Below, in pieces: positions 42,104 through 50,774 of a stretch of DNA of 60,374 nucleotides (the first letter of the stretch is position 1; each line of letters opens with the position of its first letter). The translations under genes and the position numbers were made by a program. Where the stretch lies: NCBI GenBank assembly GCA_937886325.1, contig CALABV010000080.1:1-60374 (forward strand), in the 5' to 3' direction. Source of the DNA: an uncultured Geobacter sp. (GTDB lineage Bacteria > Desulfobacterota > Desulfuromonadia > Geobacterales > Geobacteraceae). The notes under the pieces were generated by a model. That model was not told the DNA's origin, ran no database searches, and saw nothing but the letters and a program-made list of their open reading frames with translations.

Positions 42104-42559
42104 TCAGGATGGTCGGCTGGTTTCTTTCACGCGAAAAACAGAATGGAATGTAGCGGTTTTTACTCCATCCTCGTCGAAGACCTCTGCCTGCCCCACGATG
42201 GTACGTTCATCTTTTTCCGTTACGATTGCCACGGCCCGGACAGTGCCGCTTCGGACAGGGGCGTGGAATTTCAGGGAGAGTTCCATGGTGACAAAGTGGC
42301 TTCCTTCGGGAAGGAGGCTTTTTATCGCCATGGCTACGGCGGTATCGGCCAGAGAAGTTACGGCGCCCCCGTGCATGAGTCCCTTTCCTTGGGCAAGTCG
42401 TACAAGAAAAGGCATGGAGAGGACCGCTCTTCCATCGGCCGCTTCCTCAATCCGCATCCCCAGATACTCTTCAAAGGGGGCGCATGCAATCCATCCCGGC
42501 AGTTCGAAAGGTGGATTCTCCTCCGCGGACATCGCGATCTCATACACATTTTCATACAT
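42104..42559 (-). CDS. PaaI-type hotdog-fold thioesterase
   Basis: The 151-residue protein has a single hotdog domain with the PaaI signature 'GLMHGGAVTSLADTAVAMAIKSLL' and 'MELSLKFHAPVRSGTVRAVA', where the His-Gly-Gly and Asp act in catalysis. Such enzymes hydrolyse acyl- or aryl-acyl-CoA esters in the cytoplasm; the exact substrate cannot be read. It is on the minus strand, convergent with the moaA-MOSC pair. GAGGAGGAT lies upstream of the ATG at 42557-42559. Confidence 0.85.
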   Translation of the reverse strand: MYENVYEIAMSAEENPPFELPGWIACAPFEEYLGMRIEEAADGRAVLSMPFLVRLAQGKGLMHGGAVTSLADTAVAMAIKSLLPEGSHFVTMELSLKFHAPVRSGTVRAVAIVTEKDERTIVGQAEVFDEDGVKTATFHSVFRVKETSRPS

Positions 42560-42939
42560 CAGAACATCCTCCTCGCTGTGCCGTTAAATTTGCACATGTC
42601 TGGTTTGTAAACCGTAACGCGAGCGAAAAAACGGGTTGTTTCATACAAAAAGGGCCGCCCTGGTTAAGCGACCCTCTTGTTTAACCTGAAAACGGCAGTT
42701 GGAGTTGTCCGAAGAGAACGACTTCGGCCTGATTCGTTGCTGCTCTTGGCGAAATGGAGCGTCAACAGCCGATGGTGTCCGAACCCGCAGGGTGAGTTCA
42801 TCGGCTGAAGCGAAATGAGCCTAGAGCAGCAGGAGAAGGGCATCCGGAGTGAACGAAGGATGACTCCAACTGCCGAATATAGGATTAATCGTCGCGGAAA
42901 TCATTTGATGGTTGAAAAGAAGCCGTGGATGCGGAGTTC
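42560..42939. other. Gene-free stretch holding the dispersed repeat
   Basis: No credible gene. A GGTTAA/TTAACC pair near 42663-42685 leads directly into the 200-bp nested-hairpin repeat (42683-42882). The remaining 57 bp before the transketolase stop codon show nothing notable. Confidence 0.6.
42683..42882. repeat. Dispersed nested-hairpin repeat, long copy (copy 2)
   Basis: Outer arms GGCAGTTGGAGT (42694-42705) and ACTCCAACTGCC (42863-42874) form a perfect 12-bp stem. Inside are CCGAAG/CTTCGG (42709-42714/42722-42727). A long arm follows, GCTGCTCTTGGC (42739-42750) with GCCTAGAGCAGC (42819-42830). Within it lies AGCCGATG/CATCGGCT (42767-42774/42799-42806). The ends match copy 1 at 9449-9513 almost base for base. 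No protein is encoded. It resembles a small non-autonomous element or structured RNA. Confidence 0.82.
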
Positions 42940-43875
42940 CTATCCGAGCTTCCTCTCCATGACTTCTCGGGCTGCTTCCACCAAATCGTCCGGGGTAAGA
43001 CCGAAATACTTTATCAGTTCTTCGGCTTTGCCGGAGGTGCCGAACCGATCGTGGATTCCGACCCTTTTCATTGGAACAGGTTTTGTCTCCCCGAGGAGTT
43101 CGGAGACGGCTGAGCCGAGTCCCCCGATTACGGAATGTTCCTCTGCTGTCACGATAGCCCCGGTTTCTCGGGCTGCCTTGACGACAATCTCCTGATCGAG
43201 CGGTTTGATTGTACCGATATGGACAACCCGTGCCGAGATCCCCTCTTTTCCCAGTGCTACGGCTGCCCGAAGGGCCTGAGCAGTCATGATTCCGGTGGTG
43301 ATGAAGGTCATGTCGGTTCCCGGTGAGAGTTCAGTACCCTTGCCGAGAACAAATTCATGCCCTTCTTCAAAGACAGCGGGAACCTTGTTGCGTCCGAGCC
43401 GAATATAAAAAGGTCCTTTGTGGGCGGTTGCCGCCGCGACCGCGCCACGTGTCTCCACGGCATCGGCCGGGACAATAACCGTCATATTGGGAATGGCCCG
43501 CATAATGGCGATGTCTTCCACCGACTGGTGGGATCCCCCGTCTTCTCCGACCGTCACCCCACCATGAGTGGGGACGATTTTCACATTCGCCTTTGGATAC
43601 GCCACCGATTGGCGTATCTGTTCCCACGCGCGACCCGCGGCGAATATGGCAAAGGTTGAGACAAACGGGATCTTTCCCGCCGCGGCCAGACCCGCCGCTG
43701 TGCCGACCATGTTGGCCTCGGCGATTCCCATGTTGAAAAAACGATCGGGAAACTTCTTCGCGAAAACGGCTGTCTTTGTCGAGCCTGACAGATCCGCGTC
43801 CAGAACCACGACATCCCTGTATGTTGCGCCCAACTCGGCCAGTATTTCGCCGTATGCATCCCTGGTTGCCTTCAT
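42940..43875 (-). CDS. Transketolase, C-terminal subunit (split type)
   Basis: The 311-residue protein matches the second half of transketolase: the pyrimidine-binding domain ('FFNMGIAEANMVGTAAGLAAAGKIPFVSTFAIFAAGRAWEQIR', with the Glu that activates thiamine diphosphate) and the C-terminal domain ('TTGIMTAQALRAA'). It pairs with the N-terminal subunit encoded 18 bp upstream on the same strand. Together they move two-carbon ketol units between sugar phosphates in the non-oxidative pentose phosphate pathway. Two-gene transketolases are common in anaerobes and archaea. Confidence 0.92.
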   Translation of the reverse strand: MKATRDAYGEILAELGATYRDVVVLDADLSGSTKTAVFAKKFPDRFFNMGIAEANMVGTAAGLAAAGKIPFVSTFAIFAAGRAWEQIRQSVAYPKANVKIVPTHGGVTVGEDGGSHQSVEDIAIMRAIPNMTVIVPADAVETRGAVAAATAHKGPFYIRLGRNKVPAVFEEGHEFVLGKGTELSPGTDMTFITTGIMTAQALRAAVALGKEGISARVVHIGTIKPLDQEIVVKAARETGAIVTAEEHSVIGGLGSAVSELLGETKPVPMKRVGIHDRFGTSGKAEELIKYFGLTPDDLVEAAREVMERKLG

Positions 43876-43893
43876 GATGCTCTCCTTTCTTTC

Positions 43894-44724
43894 TCAGTCT
43901 TCGATACAGCCCAGGCAAAGGAGGGCTTCACTCAGTTCCTCATCATTGGGGGCAACGCCGTGATAGGATGCCTTGTGTTCGAATCGTGGGATGCCTTTTC
44001 CCTTAACCGTCCTCGCGACGATCGCCGTCGGCTTTTCCTTGACCAGTTTCGCGGATTCCAGCGCCTTGATAATTTCCTCCATATCATGACCGTCGATCTC
44101 CGTGACGTTCCAGCCGAAGGCCTTAAACTTGTCACCAATCGGTCCTACATTCATGACCCGCTCTACTTCACCGTCAATCTGGAGTGCATTGGCGTCAACC
44201 AGCGCGCACAGGTTGTCAATACGATAATGGGCGGACGCCATGGCAGCTTCCCATACCTGTCCTTCCTGGAGTTCCCCATCTCCGAGGAGGGCGTATACCC
44301 TGCTGTTTCGTTTGTCCAGTCGTAACCCCAGAGCCATGCCGTTGGCCATTGACAGACCCTGGCCGAGAGAACCGGTGCAGACCTCAACGCCCGGTGTGCC
44401 TTTGCTGTCCGGGTGTCCCTGGAGATGGCTTCCCAAACGGCGCAACATCATGAGATCCTCTTTCGGGAAATACCCCGCTTCGGCAAGAGCCACATACTGC
44501 GCAGGCGCCGCGTGACCCTTGCTCAGAATGAAACGGTCGCGTTCTTCCCACTGGGGATTCTCCGGGTCATGGCGCATGACGTGGAAGTAGAGGGCCGTTA
44601 TCATGTCAATGGCCGAAAGAGAGCCCCCCGTATGGCCGGATTGAGACTTGTGAAGCGTCTTAACGATTGAGACCCGCAGGGTGCGGGCCTTCTCTTCCAA
44701 AAATTCAATCTTTTCTTTCTCCAA
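43894..44724 (-). CDS. Transketolase, N-terminal subunit (split type)
   Basis: The 276-residue protein holds the thiamine-diphosphate-binding half: 'SQSGHTGGSLSAIDMITALYF', 'DRFILSKGHAAPAQYVALAEAGYF', 'TGSLGQGLSMANGMALG' and the TPP motif GDGELQEGQVWEAAMASAHYRIDNLCALVDAN. Start is taken as the TTG at 44722-44724 because AAAGGAACAG lies just upstream; an ATG at 44784 would add 20 residues without a ribosome site. It forms an operon with the C-terminal subunit. The cofactor lies at the interface, so both halves are needed. Confidence 0.9.
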   Translation of the reverse strand: MEKEKIEFLEEKARTLRVSIVKTLHKSQSGHTGGSLSAIDMITALYFHVMRHDPENPQWEERDRFILSKGHAAPAQYVALAEAGYFPKEDLMMLRRLGSHLQGHPDSKGTPGVEVCTGSLGQGLSMANGMALGLRLDKRNSRVYALLGDGELQEGQVWEAAMASAHYRIDNLCALVDANALQIDGEVERVMNVGPIGDKFKAFGWNVTEIDGHDMEEIIKALESAKLVKEKPTAIVARTVKGKGIPRFEHKASYHGVAPNDEELSEALLCLGCIED

Positions 44725-44755
44725 AACTGTTCCTTTCAAGCTTCCGGCGCTCCTG

Positions 44756-45166
44756 TCAGTCCTTGTCGGAGGCCAGGTATTCAAGAATCATGTCGTCAAG
44801 ACTGAGCCCCGACGGAAGAGCTTTCTTCGATGAATCAGGGGAAACTTCCGAAGTGGTCACGGCCTTCTCTTCGCATTCGGGTTCATTGCCGGGTAAGGGA
44901 GCCGAAGGAAAGGCGCGGCTGTCGAATTCACCGGCTTTCAGTCGTCGAAGCATCTCCTTGTGTTGTTCCTTCATGAGATCTTCAACGACCTTTTCCAGCA
45001 TTTCAATCTTTATGATATCTGAATAGTCGGTTTTCTTTGAAGCAATGATGGTTCCGTCTCGATAGAGGAGGGTCGTGATCAGTGGTTTACCGCTGCCGCT
45101 GTCCTCGGTCTGGATATGGAACGCGACCCCCTTATACACGATGTTGTGGTTGAATCCTGGTACCAT
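44756..45166 (-). CDS. Conserved protein of unknown function
   Basis: The 136-residue protein begins 'GFNHNIVYKGVAFHIQTEDSGSGKPLITTLLYRDGTIIASKKTDYSDI', a small beta-rich domain. A charged helix follows ('LEKVVEDLMKEQHKEMLRRLKAGEFD'), then an acidic, Ser/Pro-rich tail. No signal peptide or membrane helix. I recall similar short proteins in Geobacter relatives but know no function; a PilZ-like regulatory fold is conceivable but not shown by clear motifs. It lies 31 bp upstream of the transketolase genes on the same strand. Confidence 0.65.
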   Translation of the reverse strand: MVPGFNHNIVYKGVAFHIQTEDSGSGKPLITTLLYRDGTIIASKKTDYSDIIKIEMLEKVVEDLMKEQHKEMLRRLKAGEFDSRAFPSAPLPGNEPECEEKAVTTSEVSPDSSKKALPSGLSLDDMILEYLASDKD

Positions 45167-45288
45167 TCAGATTTTCTCTTTCAAAAAGTATCGTGTGCGT
45201 GCCATCCGTATCGGAACTCCGAATGCTGGAAAAAGTAGCATGCCGGGCTGATTGATGCAAGGGAGAAAACGAGAAAGAGTGATTCTTA

Positions 45289-47712
45289 TCACGCTGTTTT
45301 CCCGAGCAGTTTCTTTATTTTCGAAACAGCTTCCATGGCGTCCCGCGCATAGAGGTCCGCGCCTATCTCGTCGGCATACTCCTGGGTAACCACGGCTCCG
45401 CCGACCATGGTGAAGGTCTTGATCCCCTCTTCCCGTAGCTTCCGGATTACGTTTTCCATCTCGGCCATGGTTGTCGTCATCAGTGCGGAGAGGCCGACCG
45501 CATCCACCCTCCGTTCCCGTGCTTCAGCGAGGATCCTTTCGGCCGGTACATTCTTGCCCAGATCGATCACCTCGAAGCCGTGGTTCTCCAGAAGGGTACA
45601 GACAATATTCTTGCCGATATCATGAATGTCCCCTTCAACGGTTGCCATGAGGATCTTCCCGTTGCTTGCGATGGAGTCCTGTCTCATTTCCTCTTTCAGT
45701 CGGGCAAAGGCGGCCTGCATGGTCTCAGCGGAAAGCATGACCTGGGGGAGGAAAAGCTGGTTTTTTCCAAAACGCCTGCCGACCTCCTCAAGTCCGGGGA
45801 GAAGGCCCTCGTTGCTGATCTGGAGAGGTGTCAGTCCTTCGTGAAATGCCTGTTCCACGAGGGAAATAATGTTTTCACGGTCGCCGTCGATGACCGCGTG
45901 TGTCAGGAGCCCGCGGATATCGAGCTGCGTGCGCGATGGTTGTTCCGTATGTGCCCCTTCGGTCGGTTTGTCGCGATATGCCTCGATGTAGGCGGACGCA
46001 CGGGGATCCTTCTGCAGAAGAACCATGGCGGATCGCCATGAATCCATCATCGCCCTTTCCTTCGGGTTGATGATTGCCGCGTCAAGTCCCGCTTCCAGCG
46101 CCATGGCCAGGAATGTTGAGGAAATGAGCGGGCGGCAGGGGAGGCCGAACGATATGTTGCTCACGCCGAGCGCCGTTTTCACACCCAGGCGTGCTTTTAC
46201 CGTACGGATGGCCTTCAGTGTCTCCGATGCCTGCTTCTGTTCGGCGCTCACGGTAAGGGCAAGACAATCTATGAAGATGTTTGCCTTGGGGATTCCAATC
46301 TTTAGTGCTGCGTCAAGGATTTTCGCCGCAATGGCGACCCTCTCTTCCGCTGTTGCCGGGATTCCCTTTTCGTCCAGCGTGAGGCCGATGACAGCGGCGC
46401 CGTACTTCTTTACCAACGGCAGGACACGGTTGAGGCTCTTTTCCTCGCCGGAGACCGAGTTCACCAGCGCCTTGCCGTCAACCGCCTTCAGTCCCCGTTC
46501 CAGGGCGTCGGGGTTGGAAGAATCAAGGACGAGGGGGAGCGTTACGGCGCCTGTGACGCAAAAAACTGCCTGTTCCATGACTGCCGGCTCGTCTATTCCG
46601 GGAGTTCCGACATTGACATCGAGAAGCGTTGCGCCGGCAGCGGACTGCTCCATTGCTTCGCGCCGTATGTACGATACTTTTCCTTCCCGCAACTCGGCAG
46701 CGAAGCCTTTTTTACCGGTGGGATTGATCCTCTCGCCGATAATTGCCGCGGGATAGCCATCGCCGATGGCGATGAATCCGGAGCGGCTGGAGAGATATGT
46801 TGTGTCTTGTTCCTCCGTTGATTTTGAGAACGGACGGTTCTTGCCGTTCAAGGCATCACGCATTGCCCGGATATGTTCAGGGGTGGTGCCGCAACAACCG
46901 CCGATGACCCTGACGCCCAGATCAAGGAGGCGATCATGAAAAGCCACCATCTCCCGAGGAGTGCCGGGAAAGAATGTCTTTCCCTCCTTCAGTATCGGCA
47001 GTCCCGCATTTGCCTGGGAAATCAAGGGCAGAGAGGTTACCCGGCGCATGGAACAGAGAATTTCGTATATACCATCGATGCCGAGGCCGCAATTGGAACC
47101 GATGATATTCGCTCCGGCCGCTTCCAGGGTTATGGCGGCCGCCTCCGGTGGGGTGCCGAGTACGCTTCGGCCATTGTCGTCGAAGGTCAGCATGGCGATG
47201 ATGGGAATGGTGGGGGAAATCTCCCGAATGGCGATGAGTGCGGCCCGAATCTCCTTGATATCCAGAAATGTTTCCAGAGTGATGAGATCCGCGCCGGCCT
47301 CGATGAGCGTTTCGGCCTGTTGCCGAAAAATTGCGGCCATACGATCAAAGGAGAGATCGCCGACCGGTTCTACGAACCTTCCGGTCGGGCCGATGGAGGC
47401 GGCCACGTAGGCGTCCTTTCCCGCCGCATTCCTAGCCAGGGTCACTCCTGCTTGGTTAATTTCGCGGAGTCTCCCCTCCAGGCCGTAGTGGGAAAGTTTT
47501 TCCCGGTTGCCGCCGAAGGTGTTTGTTACGATTATTTCGGCTCCCGATGCGAGGTATGCCTGGTGAACCCCGGCCACCACATCGGGCAGAGCCAGGTTGA
47601 GCTCTTCCGGAGATTGGCCGGCCTTCAGCCCCCGCTCCTGGAGCATGGTTCCCATGGCGCCGTCCAGTACAAGGACTCTTTCCCTGACAGCATCTAAAAA
47701 GGGGAGTTTCAT
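45289..47712 (-). CDS. metH: Cobalamin-dependent methionine synthase without the reactivation domain
   Basis: MetH transfers a methyl group from methyltetrahydrofolate via cobalamin to homocysteine. The 807 residues hold the homocysteine/zinc domain (about 1-300; 'GSNCGLG', 'GGCCGTTPEHIRAM' zinc cysteines), the folate-binding domain (about 330-590; 'IGERINPTGKKGF') and the cobalamin domain ('VEGDIHDIGKNIVCTLLENHGFEVIDLG', with the lower-ligand His). The protein ends there: the C-terminal SAM-dependent reactivation domain of E. coli MetH (about 1,230 residues) is absent. The ATG at 47710-47712 follows CGGAGGAC. Reactivation must use a separate protein or may not be needed in an anaerobe. Confidence 0.93.
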   Translation of the reverse strand: MKLPFLDAVRERVLVLDGAMGTMLQERGLKAGQSPEELNLALPDVVAGVHQAYLASGAEIIVTNTFGGNREKLSHYGLEGRLREINQAGVTLARNAAGKDAYVAASIGPTGRFVEPVGDLSFDRMAAIFRQQAETLIEAGADLITLETFLDIKEIRAALIAIREISPTIPIIAMLTFDDNGRSVLGTPPEAAAITLEAAGANIIGSNCGLGIDGIYEILCSMRRVTSLPLISQANAGLPILKEGKTFFPGTPREMVAFHDRLLDLGVRVIGGCCGTTPEHIRAMRDALNGKNRPFSKSTEEQDTTYLSSRSGFIAIGDGYPAAIIGERINPTGKKGFAAELREGKVSYIRREAMEQSAAGATLLDVNVGTPGIDEPAVMEQAVFCVTGAVTLPLVLDSSNPDALERGLKAVDGKALVNSVSGEEKSLNRVLPLVKKYGAAVIGLTLDEKGIPATAEERVAIAAKILDAALKIGIPKANIFIDCLALTVSAEQKQASETLKAIRTVKARLGVKTALGVSNISFGLPCRPLISSTFLAMALEAGLDAAIINPKERAMMDSWRSAMVLLQKDPRASAYIEAYRDKPTEGAHTEQPSRTQLDIRGLLTHAVIDGDRENIISLVEQAFHEGLTPLQISNEGLLPGLEEVGRRFGKNQLFLPQVMLSAETMQAAFARLKEEMRQDSIASNGKILMATVEGDIHDIGKNIVCTLLENHGFEVIDLGKNVPAERILAEARERRVDAVGLSALMTTTMAEMENVIRKLREEGIKTFTMVGGAVVTQEYADEIGADLYARDAMEAVSKIKKLLGKTA

Positions 47713-47773
47713 CGGTAATGTCCTCCGGTGCGGAAATGAGGAGCCGTCGCCGGCACAATGGGGCCGGGCAAAG

Positions 47774-48352
47774 CTATCCGCGTGTCTGTTCCAGGCTGAA
47801 ATCCGGCCCCAGCGGTTTGCGCAGGTCAAGATGGCCATTGAAAGTATTTATACCAACACCGTCAACCTGGAAATGTACCTGTTTGATGGAAGGGAAGTTG
47901 AGCGATATTGTATTCACCATCGAGTAAACGGCTGTCATCTCGGCGGAACTGCTTTTCGGCAGGCCTTCGATACATTCTTTCCCCAAATCTACAACTGCCG
48001 TATCGCCATGAATCCGGACGGAGTGGAAGATGCTGTTTGCCGGGATGGTGGGTGATAGATCTCCAAGCGGACCGTTTGCCAACTCTTCAAGAACTTCCCG
48101 GATACATGTTGAAAGATCGTCTCGACAGGCACCGATTTCCCGCGCCTCCCGGACAAGGGCGCCGGAGTCGGGAGACGCGAAGAACAGGAACGCTGAAAAG
48201 CTCCCCTCCGGCTTCTGGTAAGCCGGAACAGGCGGTGACGGGTCCCGTGCCAGGTACTTGTGCAGCATCAAGGCGCCCAGAATTGCCGCTGCCGCGAGAA
48301 ATGCGGCAATGAGAGGGAATTTACCCCCGACGCTCATTTTCCGTTTTGCCAT
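47774..48352 (-). CDS. GerMN-domain membrane-anchored protein
   Basis: The 192-residue protein has an N-terminal membrane anchor (about 12-32, 'FPLIAAFLAAAAILGALML'). One GerMN (sporulation/germination M) domain follows: 'FSAFLFFASPDSGALVREAREI', 'CIREVLEELANGPLGDLSPTIPANS', 'VRIHGDTAVVDLGKECIEGLPKSSSAEMTAVYSMVNTISLNFPSIKQVHFQVDG'. GerMN domains occur in non-sporulating bacteria as extracytoplasmic cell-envelope proteins. It lies 22 bp downstream of murI and shares its strand, which supports an envelope role. Confidence 0.82.
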   Translation of the reverse strand: MAKRKMSVGGKFPLIAAFLAAAAILGALMLHKYLARDPSPPVPAYQKPEGSFSAFLFFASPDSGALVREAREIGACRDDLSTCIREVLEELANGPLGDLSPTIPANSIFHSVRIHGDTAVVDLGKECIEGLPKSSSAEMTAVYSMVNTISLNFPSIKQVHFQVDGVGINTFNGHLDLRKPLGPDFSLEQTRG

Positions 48353-48374
48353 ATTCAGCTCTTCCTAGGGGTAT

Positions 48375-49178
48375 TCATTTCTCAAGAGACACCTGGTGCA
48401 CCTCTTCCAGGATGCCGTCCAGGAATCGATTCCCGACCTTGAGAAAACCAGAGGGCACGTCGGTTACGTAGTAGTGGTGGTTTCCTTTTTCCCGTTCAGG
48501 TCGAATCAGCCCTGAATTCCGAAGAATCGCGGTAACGGTGCGAGCGGTTTCCTCGGCGGAATCAACGAGTTGAACCTCGCTTCCCATGATATGGGCGATA
48601 GTCCCTTTGAGGATCGGATAGTGTGTGCATCCGAGAACGAGAGTGTCGATTCCCTCGTTTTTCAGTCCCCCCAGATATAGTTCAGCGGTGAGGCGGGCAA
48701 CCTCATTATCCGTCCATCCTTCTTCCGCCAGAGGGACGAACAGTGGGCAGGCCCGGGTAATGACCTCGATATCGGGATTGAACCTTTTGATTGCCTTTGT
48801 ATAGGCGCTGCTTCTGATGGTGCCTTCGGTGCCGATGATGCCTACCTTACCGGTCTTTGTCGTGGATGCGGCCCGATGTGCACCAGGTTCGATAACACCG
48901 ACGATTGGGATGTCGAAGTGCTGTTTCAGTGCTTCGAGGGAGAAAGCCGAGGCCGTATTACAGGCAACGATCAGGAGTTTGATGTCCCGTTTCACGAGAA
49001 ATGAGGCGATCTCCATGGAGTATCTGGTAACCGTCTCAGGAGATTTCGTCCCATAGGGAACGCGGGCGGTATCTCCCAGGTAGAGGGTATCTTCCTGGGG
49101 GAGGGCCTTCATGACCTCTTTAAGGACCGTGAGTCCGCCTACACCCGAATCGAATATGCCGATTGCCTTCCAGGACAC
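48375..49178 (-). CDS. murI: Glutamate racemase
   Basis: MurI makes D-glutamate for peptidoglycan. The 267-residue protein has 'GIFDSGVGGLTVL' at the N-terminus and the two catalytic cysteines C73 ('VACNTAS') and C184 ('VLGCTHYP'). Length is normal. The start codon is GTG (49176-49178), preceded by GAAAGAGGTCGG. It is divergent from the small membrane protein at 49446; the 267-bp gap between them is AT-rich and should hold both promoters. Confidence 0.96.
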   Translation of the reverse strand: MSWKAIGIFDSGVGGLTVLKEVMKALPQEDTLYLGDTARVPYGTKSPETVTRYSMEIASFLVKRDIKLLIVACNTASAFSLEALKQHFDIPIVGVIEPGAHRAASTTKTGKVGIIGTEGTIRSSAYTKAIKRFNPDIEVITRACPLFVPLAEEGWTDNEVARLTAELYLGGLKNEGIDTLVLGCTHYPILKGTIAHIMGSEVQLVDSAEETARTVTAILRNSGLIRPEREKGNHHYYVTDVPSGFLKVGNRFLDGILEEVHQVSLEK

Positions 49179-49445
49179 GTCTCTTCCGACCTCTTTCGTT
49201 GGTACACGGAGTACTTTCTTTCCTTTGCCGAGCGTTGTGCCGGCTTTCAGGAGAGAAGTCCGCCTCCCTGCTATTCTCTATGTTTGGTATGAATACGTAA
49301 TTTTATAGTCTAATTTGCCGCTTTCATTTTTGTCAAGGTATTTGGCGGAGGGAAGGGCATGCGTAATGCGCCGCTATGATATTATCCTTTAATTCCATGG
49401 GAAAATTTGTTATTGATACGTTCGTTGACCGAAAAAGGAGGAGTT

Positions 49446-49784
49446 ATGGAAAAGCAGGAGTTACTTACGAAAACGAAAGACGCCCTGACCCCCTTTGAGA
49501 CGGAAAATGTCATTAAGTTCTTGCAGAATCTCAGTCTCAAGAGTGCCATGGAAAACCCCTGGCTTATCGGTGGGTTCCTGATAGTATTCTTCTACGCCGT
49601 TGTGAAGCGCTCCAAGTTCGTTCTCCTGACACTTTTCTCCGTAGTCGCCCTCATGGTCCTTATCCGTTATACCTTTCCGCCGCCGGGTGATGAACTGCAA
49701 CTTTCTTCCACCCTTCCGTTTGTTTTCGGCGGTCTGGTAATCGGCGGTGTTCTCCTGTACTTCAATTTCGTCAAGACTGAATGA
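49446..49784 (+). CDS. Small membrane protein, unknown
   Basis: The 112-residue protein has a soluble N-terminal helix ('LLTKTKDALTPFETENVIKFLQNLSL') and two to three hydrophobic segments ('PWLIGGFLIVFFYAVV', 'FVLLTLFSVVALMVLI', 'LPFVFGGLVIGGVLLYF'). AAAAGGAGG precedes the ATG. It lies 6 bp before the dehydratase-like gene and so starts that operon. No family recognised; it might anchor the complex or the cytochrome in the membrane, but this is only suggested by position. Confidence 0.65.
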   Translation: MEKQELLTKTKDALTPFETENVIKFLQNLSLKSAMENPWLIGGFLIVFFYAVVKRSKFVLLTLFSVVALMVLIRYTFPPPGDELQLSSTLPFVFGGLVIGGVLLYFNFVKTE

Positions 49785-49790
49785 GGAACC

Positions 49791-50774
49791 GTGCGTAAAA
49801 CCGGTTTTACCACCACAATCCCCCTGGAAATAGTTCTTGCCGCGGGCAGGATCCCGGTTGATCTGAATAATGTCTTCATTACCGGCGGCAGGAGCATGGA
49901 GCTCATCGAAACAGCCGAGGCTGAGGGCTTTCCCCGGAATGTGTGCAGCTGGATCAAGGGAATATACGCTGCCGCGCTGGAGAACGACATCCACGAGATC
50001 ATAGCGGTCACGGAAGGGGACTGCAGCAATACCCGCGCCCTAATGGAGGTCCTGTCCCTGCACGGCGTCGCGACCGTACCCTTTGCCTACCCCCATGACC
50101 GAAGTCCGGACGCGCTCCGTGCCGAGATCGAGGGGATGATGGCACGCTTCGAAGTCGGATGGGATGCGGTTCAGCGCGTCGGAGAGCGCCTGGAGGGTAT
50201 ACGGCGTAAGATTGGGGAGATTGACCGCCTCACCTGGGAAGACAATCTCGTTTCAGGAGAAGAGAATCACCTGTTTCAGGTGTCCTCCTCGGACATGAAC
50301 GGAGATCCGGACGCCTTCGAAGCGGGCCTCGACCTGTTTCTCCAGGATGTGCGGCATCGGGCTCCTTTCAGGAATTCCGTCCGCCTTGCCTATATCGGCG
50401 TGCCTCCCATCATCGACGGACTGTATCCCTTTATCGAATCGCACGGGGCGCGGGTCGTGTTCAACGAGACCCAACGGCAGTTTTCCATGCCGTACGGGAT
50501 TTCCGACATGGTGGAGCGGTACCGGGCCTACACCTATCCGTACGACATCTTTTTCAGGTTGCAGGATATCCAGAGGGAGTTGGAGAGGCGGAAGGTGGAC
50601 GGCGTGATCCACTATGTCCAGTCGTTCTGTTTCCGCCAGATAGAAGACATGATTGTGCGAAAGACGCTTACCCTTCCCATCCTGACCCTGGAAGGTGACA
50701 AACCGGGGCCGTTGGACGCCCGATCGCGGATCCGCATCGAGAGTTTCCTGGAGATGCTGGGAGGCCGTGCGTGA
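49791..50774 (+). CDS. 2-hydroxyacyl-CoA dehydratase-like iron-sulfur protein
   Basis: The 327-residue protein belongs to the HgdB/FldB/BcrB-like superfamily. Members take an ATP-energised electron from an activator and carry out hard reductions or radical dehydrations. It has exactly three cysteines: C52 ('NVCSWIKG'), C78 ('EGDCSNT') and C280 ('QSFCFRQIED'), the number needed for one [4Fe-4S] cluster with a free iron site. Double-cubane members need more. Start is GTG. Its activator gene overlaps it by 4 bp. There is only one such subunit, so it probably works as a homodimer; the substrate is unknown. Confidence 0.8.
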   Translation: MRKTGFTTTIPLEIVLAAGRIPVDLNNVFITGGRSMELIETAEAEGFPRNVCSWIKGIYAAALENDIHEIIAVTEGDCSNTRALMEVLSLHGVATVPFAYPHDRSPDALRAEIEGMMARFEVGWDAVQRVGERLEGIRRKIGEIDRLTWEDNLVSGEENHLFQVSSSDMNGDPDAFEAGLDLFLQDVRHRAPFRNSVRLAYIGVPPIIDGLYPFIESHGARVVFNETQRQFSMPYGISDMVERYRAYTYPYDIFFRLQDIQRELERRKVDGVIHYVQSFCFRQIEDMIVRKTLTLPILTLEGDKPGPLDARSRIRIESFLEMLGGRA

